This document shows positions 31,916 to 40,822 of a stretch of DNA of 64,000 nt, one piece after another. Numbering within the stretch: position 1 is the first letter of the stretch; each line of letters begins with the position of its first letter. The notes under the pieces were generated by a model. The model made no database searches and was not told the origin of the DNA. It was given only the letters and a program-made list of their open reading frames with translations. This DNA comes from Marichromatium purpuratum 984. Lineage in GTDB: Bacteria > Pseudomonadota > Gammaproteobacteria > Chromatiales > Chromatiaceae. The stretch covers positions 793,501 through 857,500 of the forward strand of contig NZ_CP007031.1 of NCBI RefSeq assembly GCF_000224005.2. Reading direction: 5' to 3'. A program made the position numbers and the translations under genes.

Positions 31916-32536
31916 ATGGCACGTTACACAGGCCCAACCTGCAAGCTGGCGCGTCGCGAGGGGACCGATCTCTCCTTGAAGAGCCGCGCGCGCGCTCTGG
32001 ACACCAAGTGCAACCTCGAGAAGCAGCCCGGACAGACCACCGACCGTCGTCGGCGCCTCTCCGACTATGGTCTGCAGCTGCGTGAGAAGCAGAAGGTGCG
32101 TCGCATCTACGGCGTGCTCGAGAAGCAGTTCCGCAACTACTACAAGAAGGCCGCCGGCACCAAGGGTGCAACCGGCGAGAACCTGCTCCAGCTGCTCGAG
32201 CGTCGTCTCGACAACGTCGTCTATCGCATGGGCTTTGGCGCCACTCGCGCCGAGGCACGTCAGCTGGTCAGCCACAAGGCCATCCTGGTCAACGGCCGTA
32301 TCGTCAACATCGCCTCCTTCCAGGTCGGCGTCGATGACGAGATCGAGGTCCGTGAGGCCGCTCGCAAGCAGGTGCGCGTGCAGAACGCGCTGTCGCTGGC
32401 CGAGCAGTACGGCTTCTCCGACTGGGTCGAGGTCGACACCAAGGCCATGAAAGGCGTCTTCAAGCGTGTTCCCGATCGTTCCGATCTGCCGGCGGACATC
32501 AATGAATCGCTGATCGTCGAGCTGTACTCCAAGTAA
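31916..32536 (+). CDS. rpsD: 30S ribosomal protein S4
   Basis: Nucleates 30S body assembly; in E. coli it represses the alpha operon mRNA and mutations give the ram phenotype. The 206-residue product ([20 protein letters not shown]) has the S4 RNA-binding domain around [19 protein letters not shown] and [14 protein letters not shown]. Equal in length to E. coli. The N-terminus has no complete zinc-knuckle cysteine set. Confidence 0.98.
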   Translation: MARYTGPTCKLARREGTDLSLKSRARALDTKCNLEKQPGQTTDRRRRLSDYGLQLREKQKVRRIYGVLEKQFRNYYKKAAGTKGATGENLLQLLERRLDNVVYRMGFGATRAEARQLVSHKAILVNGRIVNIASFQVGVDDEIEVREAARKQVRVQNALSLAEQYGFSDWVEVDTKAMKGVFKRVPDRSDLPADINESLIVELYSK

Positions 32537-32557
32537 GGCGCTTCCAGAGGGGCACTA

Positions 32558-33568
32558 ATGACTGACGCTATTGGCGAATTTCTGAAACCACGCATCGTCA
32601 AGGTCGACCTGGTCGATGGCAGCCCGAACCACGCCAAGGTTTCGCTAGAGCCCCTGGAGCGTGGTTTCGGGCACACCCTGGGTAATGCGCTGCGGCGCAT
32701 TCTGCTCTCCTCGATCGATGGCTATGCCGTCACCGAGGTCGAGATCCAGGGCGTCCTCCATGAGTACACCACCATGGAGGGCGTGCAGGAAGACGTCCTC
32801 GAGATCCTGCTCAACCTCAAGCAGCTTGCGATCTCGCTCGACGGCAAGGACGAGGCGACCTTCACCCTGAGCAAGTCCGGTCCCGGTCCGGTGACCGCCG
32901 CCGACATCGAACTCGATCACTCGGCCACCATCGCCAACCCCGAGTTGGTGATCGCCAACCTCACCGAGGGTGAGCTGAGCATGACCCTGACGGTGCGTCG
33001 TGGTCGTGGCTACGAGCCGGCGACCGCGCGTGAGAGCGAAGAGGGCGAGGACCGTCCGATCGGCAAGCTGCCGCTCGATGCTTCCTACAGCCCGGTGCGT
33101 CGTGTCGCGCTCGAGGTGCAGTCGGCCCGTGTCGAGCAGCGCACCGATCTCGATCGTCTGGTGATCGATCTGGAGACCAACGGCACCATCGATCCCAAGG
33201 AATCGATCCAGCGCGCCGCGACCATCCTGCGCGACCAGCTCTCGAGCTTCGTCGTGCTCGAGGGTACGGGTGCCGCGGACAGCCAGTCCGTCGAGCAGCG
33301 CGATGAATCGCCCTACGATCCGATCTTGCTGCGCCCGGTCGACGATCTGGAGCTGACGGTGCGTTCGGCGAACTGCCTGAAGGCCGAGAACATCTACCTG
33401 ATCGGCGATCTGATCCAGCGTACCGAGGTGGAGTTGCTCAAGACCCCGAATCTCGGCAAGAAGTCGCTCACGGAGATCAAGGACGTGCTCGCCACGCGCG
33501 GTCTCTCGCTGGGGATGCGGCTCGAGAACTGGCCGCCTGAAAACATCGCCGAACTGAGCGTCCGCTGA
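32558..33568 (+). CDS. rpoA: DNA-directed RNA polymerase subunit alpha
   Basis: Scaffold for polymerase assembly (N-terminal domain, about residues 1-235) and contact for UP elements and activators (C-terminal domain, about 250-336). The 336-residue product has [20 protein letters not shown] in the dimer domain. The C-terminal DNA-binding residues are in [17 protein letters not shown]. Length is close to E. coli (329), and it lies between rpsD and rplQ. Confidence 0.98.
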   Translation: MTDAIGEFLKPRIVKVDLVDGSPNHAKVSLEPLERGFGHTLGNALRRILLSSIDGYAVTEVEIQGVLHEYTTMEGVQEDVLEILLNLKQLAISLDGKDEATFTLSKSGPGPVTAADIELDHSATIANPELVIANLTEGELSMTLTVRRGRGYEPATARESEEGEDRPIGKLPLDASYSPVRRVALEVQSARVEQRTDLDRLVIDLETNGTIDPKESIQRAATILRDQLSSFVVLEGTGAADSQSVEQRDESPYDPILLRPVDDLELTVRSANCLKAENIYLIGDLIQRTEVELLKTPNLGKKSLTEIKDVLATRGLSLGMRLENWPPENIAELSVR

Positions 33569-33624
33569 GCGCGCTCAGGTTCTAGAACACAACACTCGAT
33601 CACAAGATATTCGGGAAAAGGATC

Positions 33625-34011
33625 ATGCGTCACCGCAAAGCCGGAAGGCATCTGAATCGCACCAGCTCGCACCGCGAGGCGATGTTTCGCAACATGGCGG
33701 CTTCGCTGTTTGAGCACGAGCTGATCAAGACGACCGTGCCCAAGGCCAAAGAGCTGCGTCGGGTCGCCGAGCCGCTGATCACCCTGGCGAAGGAAGACTC
33801 GGTGCACGCGCGTCGTCAGGCCTTCGCGCGTCTGCGCGACAAGGATGCCGTCGGCAAGCTGTTCGCCGAACTCGGCCCGCGTTACCAGGGTCGCCCCGGC
33901 GGCTATCTGCGTATCCTCAAGTGTGGTTATCGCTCCAGCGACGCGGCCCCCATGGCCTACGTCGAGCTGGTCGACCGTCCGGTGCAGACCGAGGTCGAGG
34001 ACGAGGATTGA
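33625..34011 (+). CDS. rplQ: 50S ribosomal protein L17
   Basis: 50S protein near the tunnel exit. The 128-residue product ([20 protein letters not shown]) has the expected [20 protein letters not shown] and [20 protein letters not shown]. It is the last gene of the alpha operon, followed within 30 nt by a strong terminator. Confidence 0.98.
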   Translation: MRHRKAGRHLNRTSSHREAMFRNMAASLFEHELIKTTVPKAKELRRVAEPLITLAKEDSVHARRQAFARLRDKDAVGKLFAELGPRYQGRPGGYLRILKCGYRSSDAAPMAYVELVDRPVQTEVEDED

Positions 34012-34040
34012 GTTCCGACGTCTCCGGCGTTGCCGCATGA

Positions 34041-34069
34041 AAAAACCGGGCATCCGCCCGGTTTTTTTT
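34041..34069 (+). terminator. Intrinsic terminator of the alpha operon
   Basis: AAAAACCGGGC (34041-34051), loop ATCC, GCCCGGTTTTT (34056-34066), with the T run continuing to 34069. The A run on the left makes it workable in both directions. It closes the block that starts at 1428. Confidence 0.93.
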
Positions 34070-34098
34070 CGTCTCGAATTCGCTGTGCGAGGTCCATC

Positions 34099-34842
34099 GT
34101 GATCGAAGCTCCGGTCGTCGAACGCATCGCCCTGGTCACCGACTTTGGCGCCGGCCCCTATCTCGGGCAGATGCAGGCTCTGCTCGACGCCTGCCTGCCC
34201 GATCATGCGGTGATCGACCTGGTCCACGATCTGCCGCCCTTTCGTCCCGATCTCGCCGCCTATTTGTTGTCGGCGTTGGTGCGCGACATGCCCCCGCGCA
34301 CCCTCTATCTCTGTGTCGTCGATCCCGGTGTCGGTGGCGCGCGCGACGGTGTCGTCGCGCAGGTCGGCGAGGACTGGTTCGTCGCCCCGGACAATGGACT
34401 GCTCGCGCCGCACCTGATGGCCGGGGCAGGGCAGTGCTGGCAGATCGGCTGGCTGCCGCCGCAGCGCAGCGCGACCTTCCACGGGCGCGACTGGTTCCTG
34501 CCGGTGGCTGCGCGGTTGTGCCGGGGCGAGGACATCGGCGCCACCCGGCTCGATCGACCCGTGGGGCATGACTGGCCGGAGATGCTCAGCCGGATCCTCT
34601 ATGCCGATCACTATGGCAACCTGATGACCGGTCTGCGACCGGTCGACCATGCGCAGTCCTTGCGTGTCGGTGCGCGTTTGCTGCCCTGGGCGCGAACCTT
34701 CTGTGCGGTCGAGCCGGGGGAAGCCTTCTGGTACGAGAATGCGCTCGGGCTGGTCGAGATCGCGGTCAACCAGGGACGTGCTGATCATGCCCTGGGGCTG
34801 GTTCCCGGCGATTCGATCGGGCCATTCGTCATGCCGGGGTGA
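34099..34842 (+). CDS. SAM hydroxide adenosyltransferase (DUF62 family)
   Basis: Members of this fluorinase/chlorinase-related family hydrolyse S-adenosylmethionine to adenosine and methionine; the cellular purpose is unclear. The GTG at 34099 (GAGG at 34089-34092) gives 247 residues; the frame is open upstream but would run into the rplQ terminator. Family motifs are clear: ALVTDFG, HDLPPF, VVDPGVGGARD, APDNGLL, TFHGRDWFLP and HYGNLMTGL. It lies just after the terminator, 80 nt before the DUF533 gene. The halogenase branch has extra loops not seen here, so hydrolase is preferred. Confidence 0.88.
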   Translation: MIEAPVVERIALVTDFGAGPYLGQMQALLDACLPDHAVIDLVHDLPPFRPDLAAYLLSALVRDMPPRTLYLCVVDPGVGGARDGVVAQVGEDWFVAPDNGLLAPHLMAGAGQCWQIGWLPPQRSATFHGRDWFLPVAARLCRGEDIGATRLDRPVGHDWPEMLSRILYADHYGNLMTGLRPVDHAQSLRVGARLLPWARTFCAVEPGEAFWYENALGLVEIAVNQGRADHALGLVPGDSIGPFVMPG

Positions 34843-34922
34843 CAGCGCCGCGCGTTCTGGGTGCTAGAGTGATGGCATCCGTGCGCGGCATGCGTCGCGC
34901 CCAACTCGGCGGGAGTCAAGGC

Positions 34923-35660
34923 ATGGCAGGTTTCGGCGATCTACTCGGTTCACTGCTGCAGAACAACCTCTCCGGCAGCGGTGTACAACGTCTCACCCAG
35001 GGGTTGGGGCAGTTCTCCACCACGCCCGGCGAGGGTGGCAGCGGTCTGAGCGCGCTGCTCGACGGCGCGCGCGGGGTGCTCGGTCAGGCCGCCGATAATC
35101 CGCTCCAGGCCGGCGGGCTGGGGGCGGCACTCGGTTCGGTACTCGGTGGCGGCGGGGATGCGGTACGTGGCGCGCTCACCGGCGGTGCCCTGGCGATGCT
35201 CGCCGGGGTGGCCTACAAGGCGCTGGCCAACCCCGAGGGGGAGGGTGCTGCCCAGTCGTCGGTGCCACCGGCGGCGCAACCCGAGCCGGCGCAGGCTGAT
35301 ACGGCACGTGATGACAAGGCGCGATTGCTGGTGCGAGCGATGATCAATGCCGCCAAGTGCGACGGCCAGATCGGGGTCGACGAGATGCAGCGGATCGTCG
35401 ATCAGGCTGCGGCGAGCGGACTCGAGGCGCAGGTGCGTCAGTGGCTCGCCGATGAACTGGTGCGCCCGCTTGACCTCGACGCCTTCGCCGCCGAGATTCC
35501 CGATCGGGAGACGGCCGCCGAGGTCTATGCCGCCTCGCTGCTGGCGATCGAGGTCGATACCCCGGAGGAGCACGCCTATCTCGACGGCTTGGCTGCGCGC
35601 ACCGGGTTGACGCCAGAGGTCACCGCCCAGCTCCGGCGCGCCCTCGGGGTTGCTGGCTGA
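34923..35660 (+). CDS. DUF533 family protein (YebE-like)
   Basis: Function unknown. The ATG at 34923 with GGGAG upstream gives 245 residues, a better start than the open frame running back into the previous gene. The N-terminal half is rich in Gly, Leu, Ala and Gln with a hydrophobic segment around ALTGGALAMLAGVAYKALAN, then an Ala/Pro/Gln linker. The C-terminal half is a TerB-like helical domain starting DDKARLLVRAMINAAKCDGQ, with acidic residues GQIGVDEM. E. coli YebE is an inner-membrane relative. The position beside the helicase does not suggest a role. Confidence 0.8.
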   Translation: MAGFGDLLGSLLQNNLSGSGVQRLTQGLGQFSTTPGEGGSGLSALLDGARGVLGQAADNPLQAGGLGAALGSVLGGGGDAVRGALTGGALAMLAGVAYKALANPEGEGAAQSSVPPAAQPEPAQADTARDDKARLLVRAMINAAKCDGQIGVDEMQRIVDQAAASGLEAQVRQWLADELVRPLDLDAFAAEIPDRETAAEVYAASLLAIEVDTPEEHAYLDGLAARTGLTPEVTAQLRRALGVAG

Positions 35661-35678
35661 GGGCGCGCCCGACTCGAC

Positions 35679-37064
35679 TCAGCGCTCCTCGGTCCCGCCC
35701 TCGTCGCGACGCTTGCGACTCAGTGGGGCATGACCGGCCTCGATCGGCTTGCCCGAGGGTGCGCGGCGCTTGCCGATGTTCTTGCGATCACGGTGGCGCT
35801 GCTTGTCCTTGGTCTTGCTGGCGGCGCGTGCCGGAGTCTTCTTGGCCTTGACCCGGCTGGCCGGGGTCTTGCGCCGCTTCTTCGCCGCCGGTCCCTTGAA
35901 GCGTGCCGCCAGCTCATCGATCGCCCGCCACTCGAGCGTGAGGCCGAGGAAGCGGCTGATGCTCTCCATGCGGTTCCATTCGGTCGGCCCGACCAGGTTC
36001 ACGGCGACGCCCTGCTCACCGGCGCGTCCGGTGCGTCCGCTGCGGTGCAGATAGTCCTCGCCGTTGCGCGGCACCTCGAGATTGAACACCCGCTCCACCC
36101 CGGGGACGTCGATCCCGCGTGCGGCCAGGTCGGTGGCGACCAGCACCCGTACCTTGCCCTGCTGGAGCAGTCCCATCACCCGGTTGCGCTCGCGCTGCTC
36201 GAGTTCGCCGTGGAGTACGGCGACCCGTTCGCCCTGGGCGCCGAGCCAGCCGCCAAGCTCGGTGGCCAGGTCGCGGCTGTTGACGAACACCAGTGCCTTC
36301 TCGAAGGTCTCGTTGGCGAGCAGCCAGCGCAGCTGCTCGCGCTTGTGCGCGACCTCGTCGCTGAGCAAGCACTGGTGACGGATGTCGGGATGAGCCTCGC
36401 GCACCGCGTCCAGGGTCAGTGCCAGCGGGTCGTCGAGCAGGAGTGCGGTGATCCGCTCCAGTCCGCGCCGCTCCAGGGTGGCGGAGAACAGCAGCGACTG
36501 ACGGTCGGGATTGCTGTTCTCGATGATGGTCACCACGTCCTCGACGAAGCCCATCTCGAGCATCCGGTCGGCCTCGTCGAGCACCAGGAACTCGAGGTCG
36601 TCGAGTTCGGTGCGACCGTGCTCGAGCATCTCGCGGAACCGTCCCGGGGTGGCGATCAGGAACTCCGGGTTCCTGCGCAGGGTGGCGATCTGGTGGGCGC
36701 GCGAGTCACCGCCGGTGATGACGTCGACGCCGAGGCGGGTGTGACCGCCGATGCGCATGAAGTGCTCGCGTACCTGACGCGCCAGCTCGCGGGTCGGCAC
36801 CAGGATCAGCGCGCGGGTGCCGCCGTCGGCCTTGGGGGTCTCGAGCATGTGCTGCATCATCGGCAGCAGGAAGGCGGCGGTCTTGCCCGAGCCGGTGGCG
36901 GCGCAGACCATCAGGTCGCGACCATCAAGGGCGGGCTCGAGCACCGCCTCCTGGACCGGGGTCGGTTGCTCATAGCCTGCCTGCTCGAGGCCGCGCAGCA
37001 GCGAGGGATCGAGCGGGTAGTCGGAAAAATGCATGTTCATGGGGGAGACCTGATGTTCTGACAT
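35679..37064 (-). CDS. DEAD-box RNA helicase, SrmB-like
   Basis: ATP-dependent RNA helicase, probably in ribosome assembly. The 461-residue product has the Q motif near residue 38, Walker A ATGSGKT at 56-62, PTRELA, DEAD at 163-166, SAT at 194-196, and HRSGRTGR at 340-347. A basic Lys/Arg-rich tail follows from about 390. Overall pattern and length resemble E. coli SrmB (444), though RhlE-type helicases are related. The ATG at 37064 is upstream-most; the internal MNMHFSDYP is another possible start. The nearby ribosomal block is not in the same direction. Confidence 0.85.
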   Translation of the reverse strand: MSEHQVSPMNMHFSDYPLDPSLLRGLEQAGYEQPTPVQEAVLEPALDGRDLMVCAATGSGKTAAFLLPMMQHMLETPKADGGTRALILVPTRELARQVREHFMRIGGHTRLGVDVITGGDSRAHQIATLRRNPEFLIATPGRFREMLEHGRTELDDLEFLVLDEADRMLEMGFVEDVVTIIENSNPDRQSLLFSATLERRGLERITALLLDDPLALTLDAVREAHPDIRHQCLLSDEVAHKREQLRWLLANETFEKALVFVNSRDLATELGGWLGAQGERVAVLHGELEQRERNRVMGLLQQGKVRVLVATDLAARGIDVPGVERVFNLEVPRNGEDYLHRSGRTGRAGEQGVAVNLVGPTEWNRMESISRFLGLTLEWRAIDELAARFKGPAAKKRRKTPASRVKAKKTPARAASKTKDKQRHRDRKNIGKRRAPSGKPIEAGHAPLSRKRRDEGGTEER

Positions 37065-37094
37065 GCCCGGGATGGGCTGGATCTGGGCAGCGGC

Positions 37095-37340
37095 TCAGGC
37101 GCGCACGCCGGGCGTGGCGTGGTCCTGGCGTTCGAGGGAGACGAAGCGCTGATCGTCGTCGACGGTGAGACAGAAGGTGCCTCGAATCCCCGCGTTGGTG
37201 ACAAAGCGACGCAGGTTCACCGCCGGCAGTGACAGGGTGCGCCCGTCGTGCGTCTTGACCAGCGCCCGTGCCGCGGCGCCGCTGTAGTAGCGCAGATACT
37301 CGCTGGCCGGGATGTCGAGAGTGAAGTAGTAGCGTTGCAT
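37095..37340 (-). CDS. DUF2835 family protein
   Basis: Small protein of unknown function. The ATG at 37340 (MQRYYFTLDIPASEYLRYYS) gives 81 residues, matching the usual size of this family; the open frame further upstream has no conserved content. Conserved features are the EYLRYYSGAA start, LPAVNLRRFVT and GIRGTFCLTVDDDQRFVSLE. It lies 30 nt before the helicase gene on the same strand and may share its transcript. Confidence 0.75.
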   Translation of the reverse strand: MQRYYFTLDIPASEYLRYYSGAAARALVKTHDGRTLSLPAVNLRRFVTNAGIRGTFCLTVDDDQRFVSLERQDHATPGVRA

Positions 37341-37441
37341 CGTTGGGTCTGGAGCGCGCCGTGGCGCGGTGATCGGCACATTGTAGCCGTACCGTCGGCT
37401 CCTGTCCGGCCGCTCCCCCGTTGTGCCGAACATGGTGGTCA

Positions 37442-37470
37442 TTGAAAAATGAAATGAGAGGCGTTATCTG
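37442..37470 (+). promoter_or_regulatory. Candidate promoter for the small peptide gene
   Basis: TTGAAA (37442-37447) and TATCTG (37465-37470) are 17 bp apart, in an AT-rich stretch of about 30 bp in otherwise GC-rich DNA. It points toward the peptide gene at 37570. The match is moderate. Confidence 0.4.
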
Positions 37471-37569
37471 TATTGGTGTGGGTGTCGGCAGCGATTCGCT
37501 GCGACATCTCGCCGTCGCTGACGAGAAGAGAATCGATCGAACGGGGGCGTCCCCGAGGGAGACAGAGAA

Positions 37570-37674
37570 ATGCGTGCGTTCCTGAGTGGTTCAATGGCCG
37601 CTGGCATGGTGTTGGTGTCCTTGATGGGGCTGGGGTGGACCCAGGGGGTCGAAGCGGCGGTCACCGGGTTCTGA
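37570..37674 (+). CDS. Possible 34-residue exported peptide
   Basis: The frame reads MRAFLSGSMAAGMVLVSLMG and ends EAAVTGF. It is a signal-peptide-like sequence: Arg at position 2, a hydrophobic core, and a VEA-A cleavage-like site, leaving only about five residues if cut. A GAGGGAGA ribosome binding site lies 8-15 nt upstream and a fair promoter at 37442-37470. It could equally be a small membrane protein or a leader peptide for yfbR, whose start is 55 nt downstream. I do not recognise a family, and without comparison it may be chance. Confidence 0.4.
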   Translation: MRAFLSGSMAAGMVLVSLMGLGWTQGVEAAVTGF

Positions 37675-37738
37675 CGCCGTTGCACCCATCGCCCGACTCG
37701 GTCAGCATGGGCCGACCCTCGTTTGATGGATGGCCGTG

Positions 37739-38326
37739 ATGCAGGACCTCAAGCTCAACATGCGTGACATCGCCCGCTCCGGTCATGTCACGCGCTGGCA
37801 CTCGGTGCGCTGTGCCCGCAACCAGACGCTTGCTGAGCACCACTATCTGGTCGCGATGATCACCCGCGAGCTGCTCTCGCGGGTGATGCCCGAAGAGCCT
37901 GCTCCCGAGGTGCGGCTGCAGGCGTTGGAATATGCCTTGCTCCACGATGCCCCGGAGCTGCTGATGGGCGACATGCCCTCGCCACTGAAGCGTCGCGTGG
38001 CCGAGGTCGCGGGGCGCGCCGACCCGCTGGAGCGGATCGAGCGCGAGATCGCCCCCGAGGTGGTCGCGCGCAAGCAGGCGCTGCGCCATACCCCGCTGGC
38101 CTTCATCGTCAAGCTCGCCGACCTGATGGATGCCTGTCTGTTCATCCGCGAGGAAGGTATCGGCGCCCATGCCGCGGTGGTCGCCGACAAGAGCGAGACA
38201 GCGCTGCGCGACAAGCTCGCCGAGGCGCGGGCGGTCTTCCCCGCGCTCGACTGGACCCAGGTCGAGCGTCTCTATGCCGAGATGGCCGGTTGCGCCGGTA
38301 CCGACAACCGTCTGCTGTTCGAGTGA
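37739..38326 (+). CDS. yfbR: HD-domain 5'-deoxynucleotidase, YfbR-like
   Basis: Hydrolyses deoxyribonucleoside 5'-monophosphates in E. coli. The ATG at 37739 (MQDLKLNMRDIARSGHVTRW) gives 195 residues; an ATG three codons earlier at 37730 is also possible. Metal-binding HD motifs are present: H in RWHSVRCARNQTLAEHHY, the HDAPELLMGD pair, and the C-terminal KLADLMDA aspartate. Length is close to E. coli YfbR (199). With dcd at 53311 the window holds two deoxynucleotide enzymes, but they are not adjacent. Confidence 0.85.
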   Translation: MQDLKLNMRDIARSGHVTRWHSVRCARNQTLAEHHYLVAMITRELLSRVMPEEPAPEVRLQALEYALLHDAPELLMGDMPSPLKRRVAEVAGRADPLERIEREIAPEVVARKQALRHTPLAFIVKLADLMDACLFIREEGIGAHAAVVADKSETALRDKLAEARAVFPALDWTQVERLYAEMAGCAGTDNRLLFE

Positions 38327-38339
38327 GCGGCAGGCACGT

Positions 38340-39599
38340 TCAGACGTGCTGACGTATCGCGCGTGGTCGGACGCTGCCGACCACCGCCTCGGCGGCGAGT
38401 CGGCCGCTGCTCAGCGCCCAGTGGATTGAAGTCGGGGCCGCCACCTCTCCGCACAGCCAGATTCGCTCGCCGCGTTGCGGGGCCGCTCGCGGTGGCTGCA
38501 CCGATGGCTGCTGGAGTGGCAGCGCCTGGGGGATGCGATGGACCGCGAGTCGCTCCCAGCCGCCGACTGCCTCTCCGAACCAGGCCGCCAGCTCCTGTCT
38601 GATCTGTGTCTCCAGAGTATCCGGGTTATGGGTCGCACCGAGGCAGTTGACCGTCACCAGGGCGCGCTCGGGCGGCGCATAGTGCTCGGAGAGATTGCTC
38701 GGGCACAGCAGGCTGTTGACCACCCCGTGGCCGCTGCCATTGATGACCAGCGCGTTGTCCTCGATCGGGGGTTGCGGCGCGGAGAAATGGAAGCAGGTGG
38801 TGGCGCGCATCGGGTGCTGGGGCTCGTCGAGCAGGCGCGCGGCGGCGTTGGCGTCGGTGGCGATCACCACGGCGCAGGCGCGTAGCCGCTGTCCAGACTC
38901 GAGCAGTACCCGATCGCGTTCGATCCGCTCCACCCGGCTGCCGAGCCGGATGGTCCCGCTCGGTAGCCGGGCAGCGAGCTGGCGTGGAATCTGCGCCATT
39001 CCCCCGGCCGGCAACGCGGTGTCACCGAGCGCGAAGGCGCGAAAGACGAACTCGAAGGCCCGGCTCGAGACCGCGAGTTCCGGGTCGAAGAAGACCCCGG
39101 AGAAGAACGGCAGGAAGAAGCGCTCGCGGATCCGTGGCGAGAAGCCGAGTGCCTCGAGTCGCGCCGCCGCGCTGGTCTCGGGACGGGCATAGAGTGCGGT
39201 GAGATCACCGGTGAGTGCCTGGTGACGGAGTCGCAGCAGCCGTAACTTGTCGGCTGTGGTGCCGACCGGCGAGACGAGCATCTGGGGCAGGCGTAGTGGG
39301 CGTCGCCAGATGTCGCTGACGCGGTGCAGCCGACCGTCGAACCAACTCAACGCGCCGGGGTAGAAGGGACGCAGGTCGAGAGCCTGATAGTCGAGCATGC
39401 GCCGGGCCTCGGGGTACCAGGTCTGCAGGACCTGGAAGCCGCGGTCGAGCAGGAAGCCGTCGCGTCGCTCGGTGGCGACGCGGCCACCGACCTGGTCGCC
39501 GGCCTCGAGCACCAGGGGCTCGAGACCGGCCTTGCGAAGATGGATGGCGCAGGCGAGACCGGAGAGTCCGGCGCCGATGACGATGACGTCTGCGTCCAT
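38340..39599 (-). CDS. FAD-dependent amine oxidase-like oxidoreductase
   Basis: The 419-residue product begins MDADVIVIGAGLSGLACAIH, a typical dinucleotide-binding GxGxxG, followed by LEAGDQVGGRV, the second FAD contact of the amine oxidase, protoporphyrinogen oxidase and phytoene desaturase group. The C-terminal FAD motif is around IWLCGEVAAPTSIHWALSSG. Substrate is unknown. It converges with yfbR (13 nt between stops) and lies 151 nt downstream of the metal exporter. Carotenoid or other lipid redox roles are possible, but nothing nearby decides. Confidence 0.75.
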   Translation of the reverse strand: MDADVIVIGAGLSGLACAIHLRKAGLEPLVLEAGDQVGGRVATERRDGFLLDRGFQVLQTWYPEARRMLDYQALDLRPFYPGALSWFDGRLHRVSDIWRRPLRLPQMLVSPVGTTADKLRLLRLRHQALTGDLTALYARPETSAAARLEALGFSPRIRERFFLPFFSGVFFDPELAVSSRAFEFVFRAFALGDTALPAGGMAQIPRQLAARLPSGTIRLGSRVERIERDRVLLESGQRLRACAVVIATDANAAARLLDEPQHPMRATTCFHFSAPQPPIEDNALVINGSGHGVVNSLLCPSNLSEHYAPPERALVTVNCLGATHNPDTLETQIRQELAAWFGEAVGGWERLAVHRIPQALPLQQPSVQPPRAAPQRGERIWLCGEVAAPTSIHWALSSGRLAAEAVVGSVRPRAIRQHV

Positions 39600-39750
39600 G
39601 GAATGCCTCGATCTGATTGCGCCGCGACCGGAGGGCTCCGTCTCGGGCGGGGCAGGGCGGCGCGGCGCGTGAATGTGGGTGACCCTGGATCTCAGGTTGT
39701 GGCGATCGTCGTCGAGTTCCAGCGCCGCGCGTGCCGGTCGTGTGGGGATC

Positions 39751-40710
39751 TCAGCGAGACCTCAGGCAGGAGGGACCGGCGCAGGCGTTGACCTCGATGG
39801 TGAGGTGGGCGATGCGGTCGAAGTCGACGAGCAGGTGCTTGTAGTGCTCCACCGGTCGTGGCTCGTGGGTCACCAGCGAGACGATGGCGGCATAGTGATT
39901 GGCACCGACTCGCCAGACATGGATATCGGCGACGCGGTTGTCTGCGTCGGCCTCGATCGTCGCGCGGATCGCCTCGCGGTAGGGCGCCTCAATGCTTGCG
40001 TCGACTAGGATCGGGGCGGTCTCGCGCAGCAGTCCATAGGCCCAGACGGCAATGATGGTGGCGCCGACCACGCCCATTACCGGGTCGAGCCAGTGCCAGC
40101 CGAGCAGCTTGCCGGCGAGCAGCGCGGCGATGGCCAGCAGCGAGGTCATGGCATCGGCGATGACGTGTACATAGGCCGCGCGCAGGTTGTGGTCGTGATC
40201 GTGGCGCGCGTCGCGCGCATGGTCATGGTGGTGGGCGTGGCCGTGATGGTGATGATGCGCGTCCTTGAGCAGCAGGGCGCTGGCGATGTTGACCGCGAGC
40301 CCGAGCAGGGCGACCAGGATCGACTCGTTGAAGTGGATGGTCTGGGGATCGATCAGCCGCTGCAGCGACTCGATCAGCATCATCAGCGCCACGGTACCGA
40401 GCGCGATGGCGCTGGCGAAGCCGCCGAGCACATTGACCTTGCCGGTGCCGAAGCTATGAGTGGGGTCGTTGGCGTGGCGGGCGGCGTAGCGATAGGCGAG
40501 GATAGCGATGAGGAAGGCGGCGACATGGGTGCCCATGTGCCAGCCGTCGGCGAGCAGGGCCATCGAGCCGTAGAGGCTGCCGGCGAGGATCTCGATCACC
40601 ATCACCACGGCAGTCAGCAGCAACACGTAGTAGGTGTGGCGCTCGCCACGGTCGTTGTGGACCGCGAAGTCGTGGCTGTGTTGCCAGTGTTCGAGGGTAT
40701 GGACGTGCAT
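39751..40710 (-). CDS. dmeF: Cation diffusion facilitator, DmeF-like
   Basis: Proton-driven exporter of divalent metals (Co, Ni, Zn or similar) in the inner membrane. The 319-residue product begins MHVHTLEHWQHSHDFAVHND, typical of DmeF. About six membrane segments are visible, with metal-site motifs ALLADGWHMGTH and YVHVIADAMTSL. A long His/Asp-rich loop (about residues 150-175) lies between helices 4 and 5. A CAGGAG lies upstream of the ATG at 40710. No adjacent metal-sensing regulator is seen. Confidence 0.88.
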   Translation of the reverse strand: MHVHTLEHWQHSHDFAVHNDRGERHTYYVLLLTAVVMVIEILAGSLYGSMALLADGWHMGTHVAAFLIAILAYRYAARHANDPTHSFGTGKVNVLGGFASAIALGTVALMMLIESLQRLIDPQTIHFNESILVALLGLAVNIASALLLKDAHHHHHGHAHHHDHARDARHDHDHNLRAAYVHVIADAMTSLLAIAALLAGKLLGWHWLDPVMGVVGATIIAVWAYGLLRETAPILVDASIEAPYREAIRATIEADADNRVADIHVWRVGANHYAAIVSLVTHEPRPVEHYKHLLVDFDRIAHLTIEVNACAGPSCLRSR

Positions 40711-40741
40711 GTCGAGGTGGCTCCTGCGGGTTGCGATCAGC

Positions 40742-40762
40742 GGGACCGGCTCGATCGGTCCC
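40742..40762 (-). terminator. Stem-loop after the LbtU-type gene
   Basis: GGGACCG (40742-40748) and CGGTCCC (40756-40762) form a perfect 7-bp stem around a 7-nt loop, in the 112-nt gap between the porin stop and the exporter start. No T run follows on the minus strand, so terminator function is uncertain. Confidence 0.35.
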
Positions 40763-40822
40763 GGGTTGCCGCGCCGCGCCCGCCGCCCCCCGACGACGAG
40801 GCGGTGCGGTTTTCGTCGTGGC

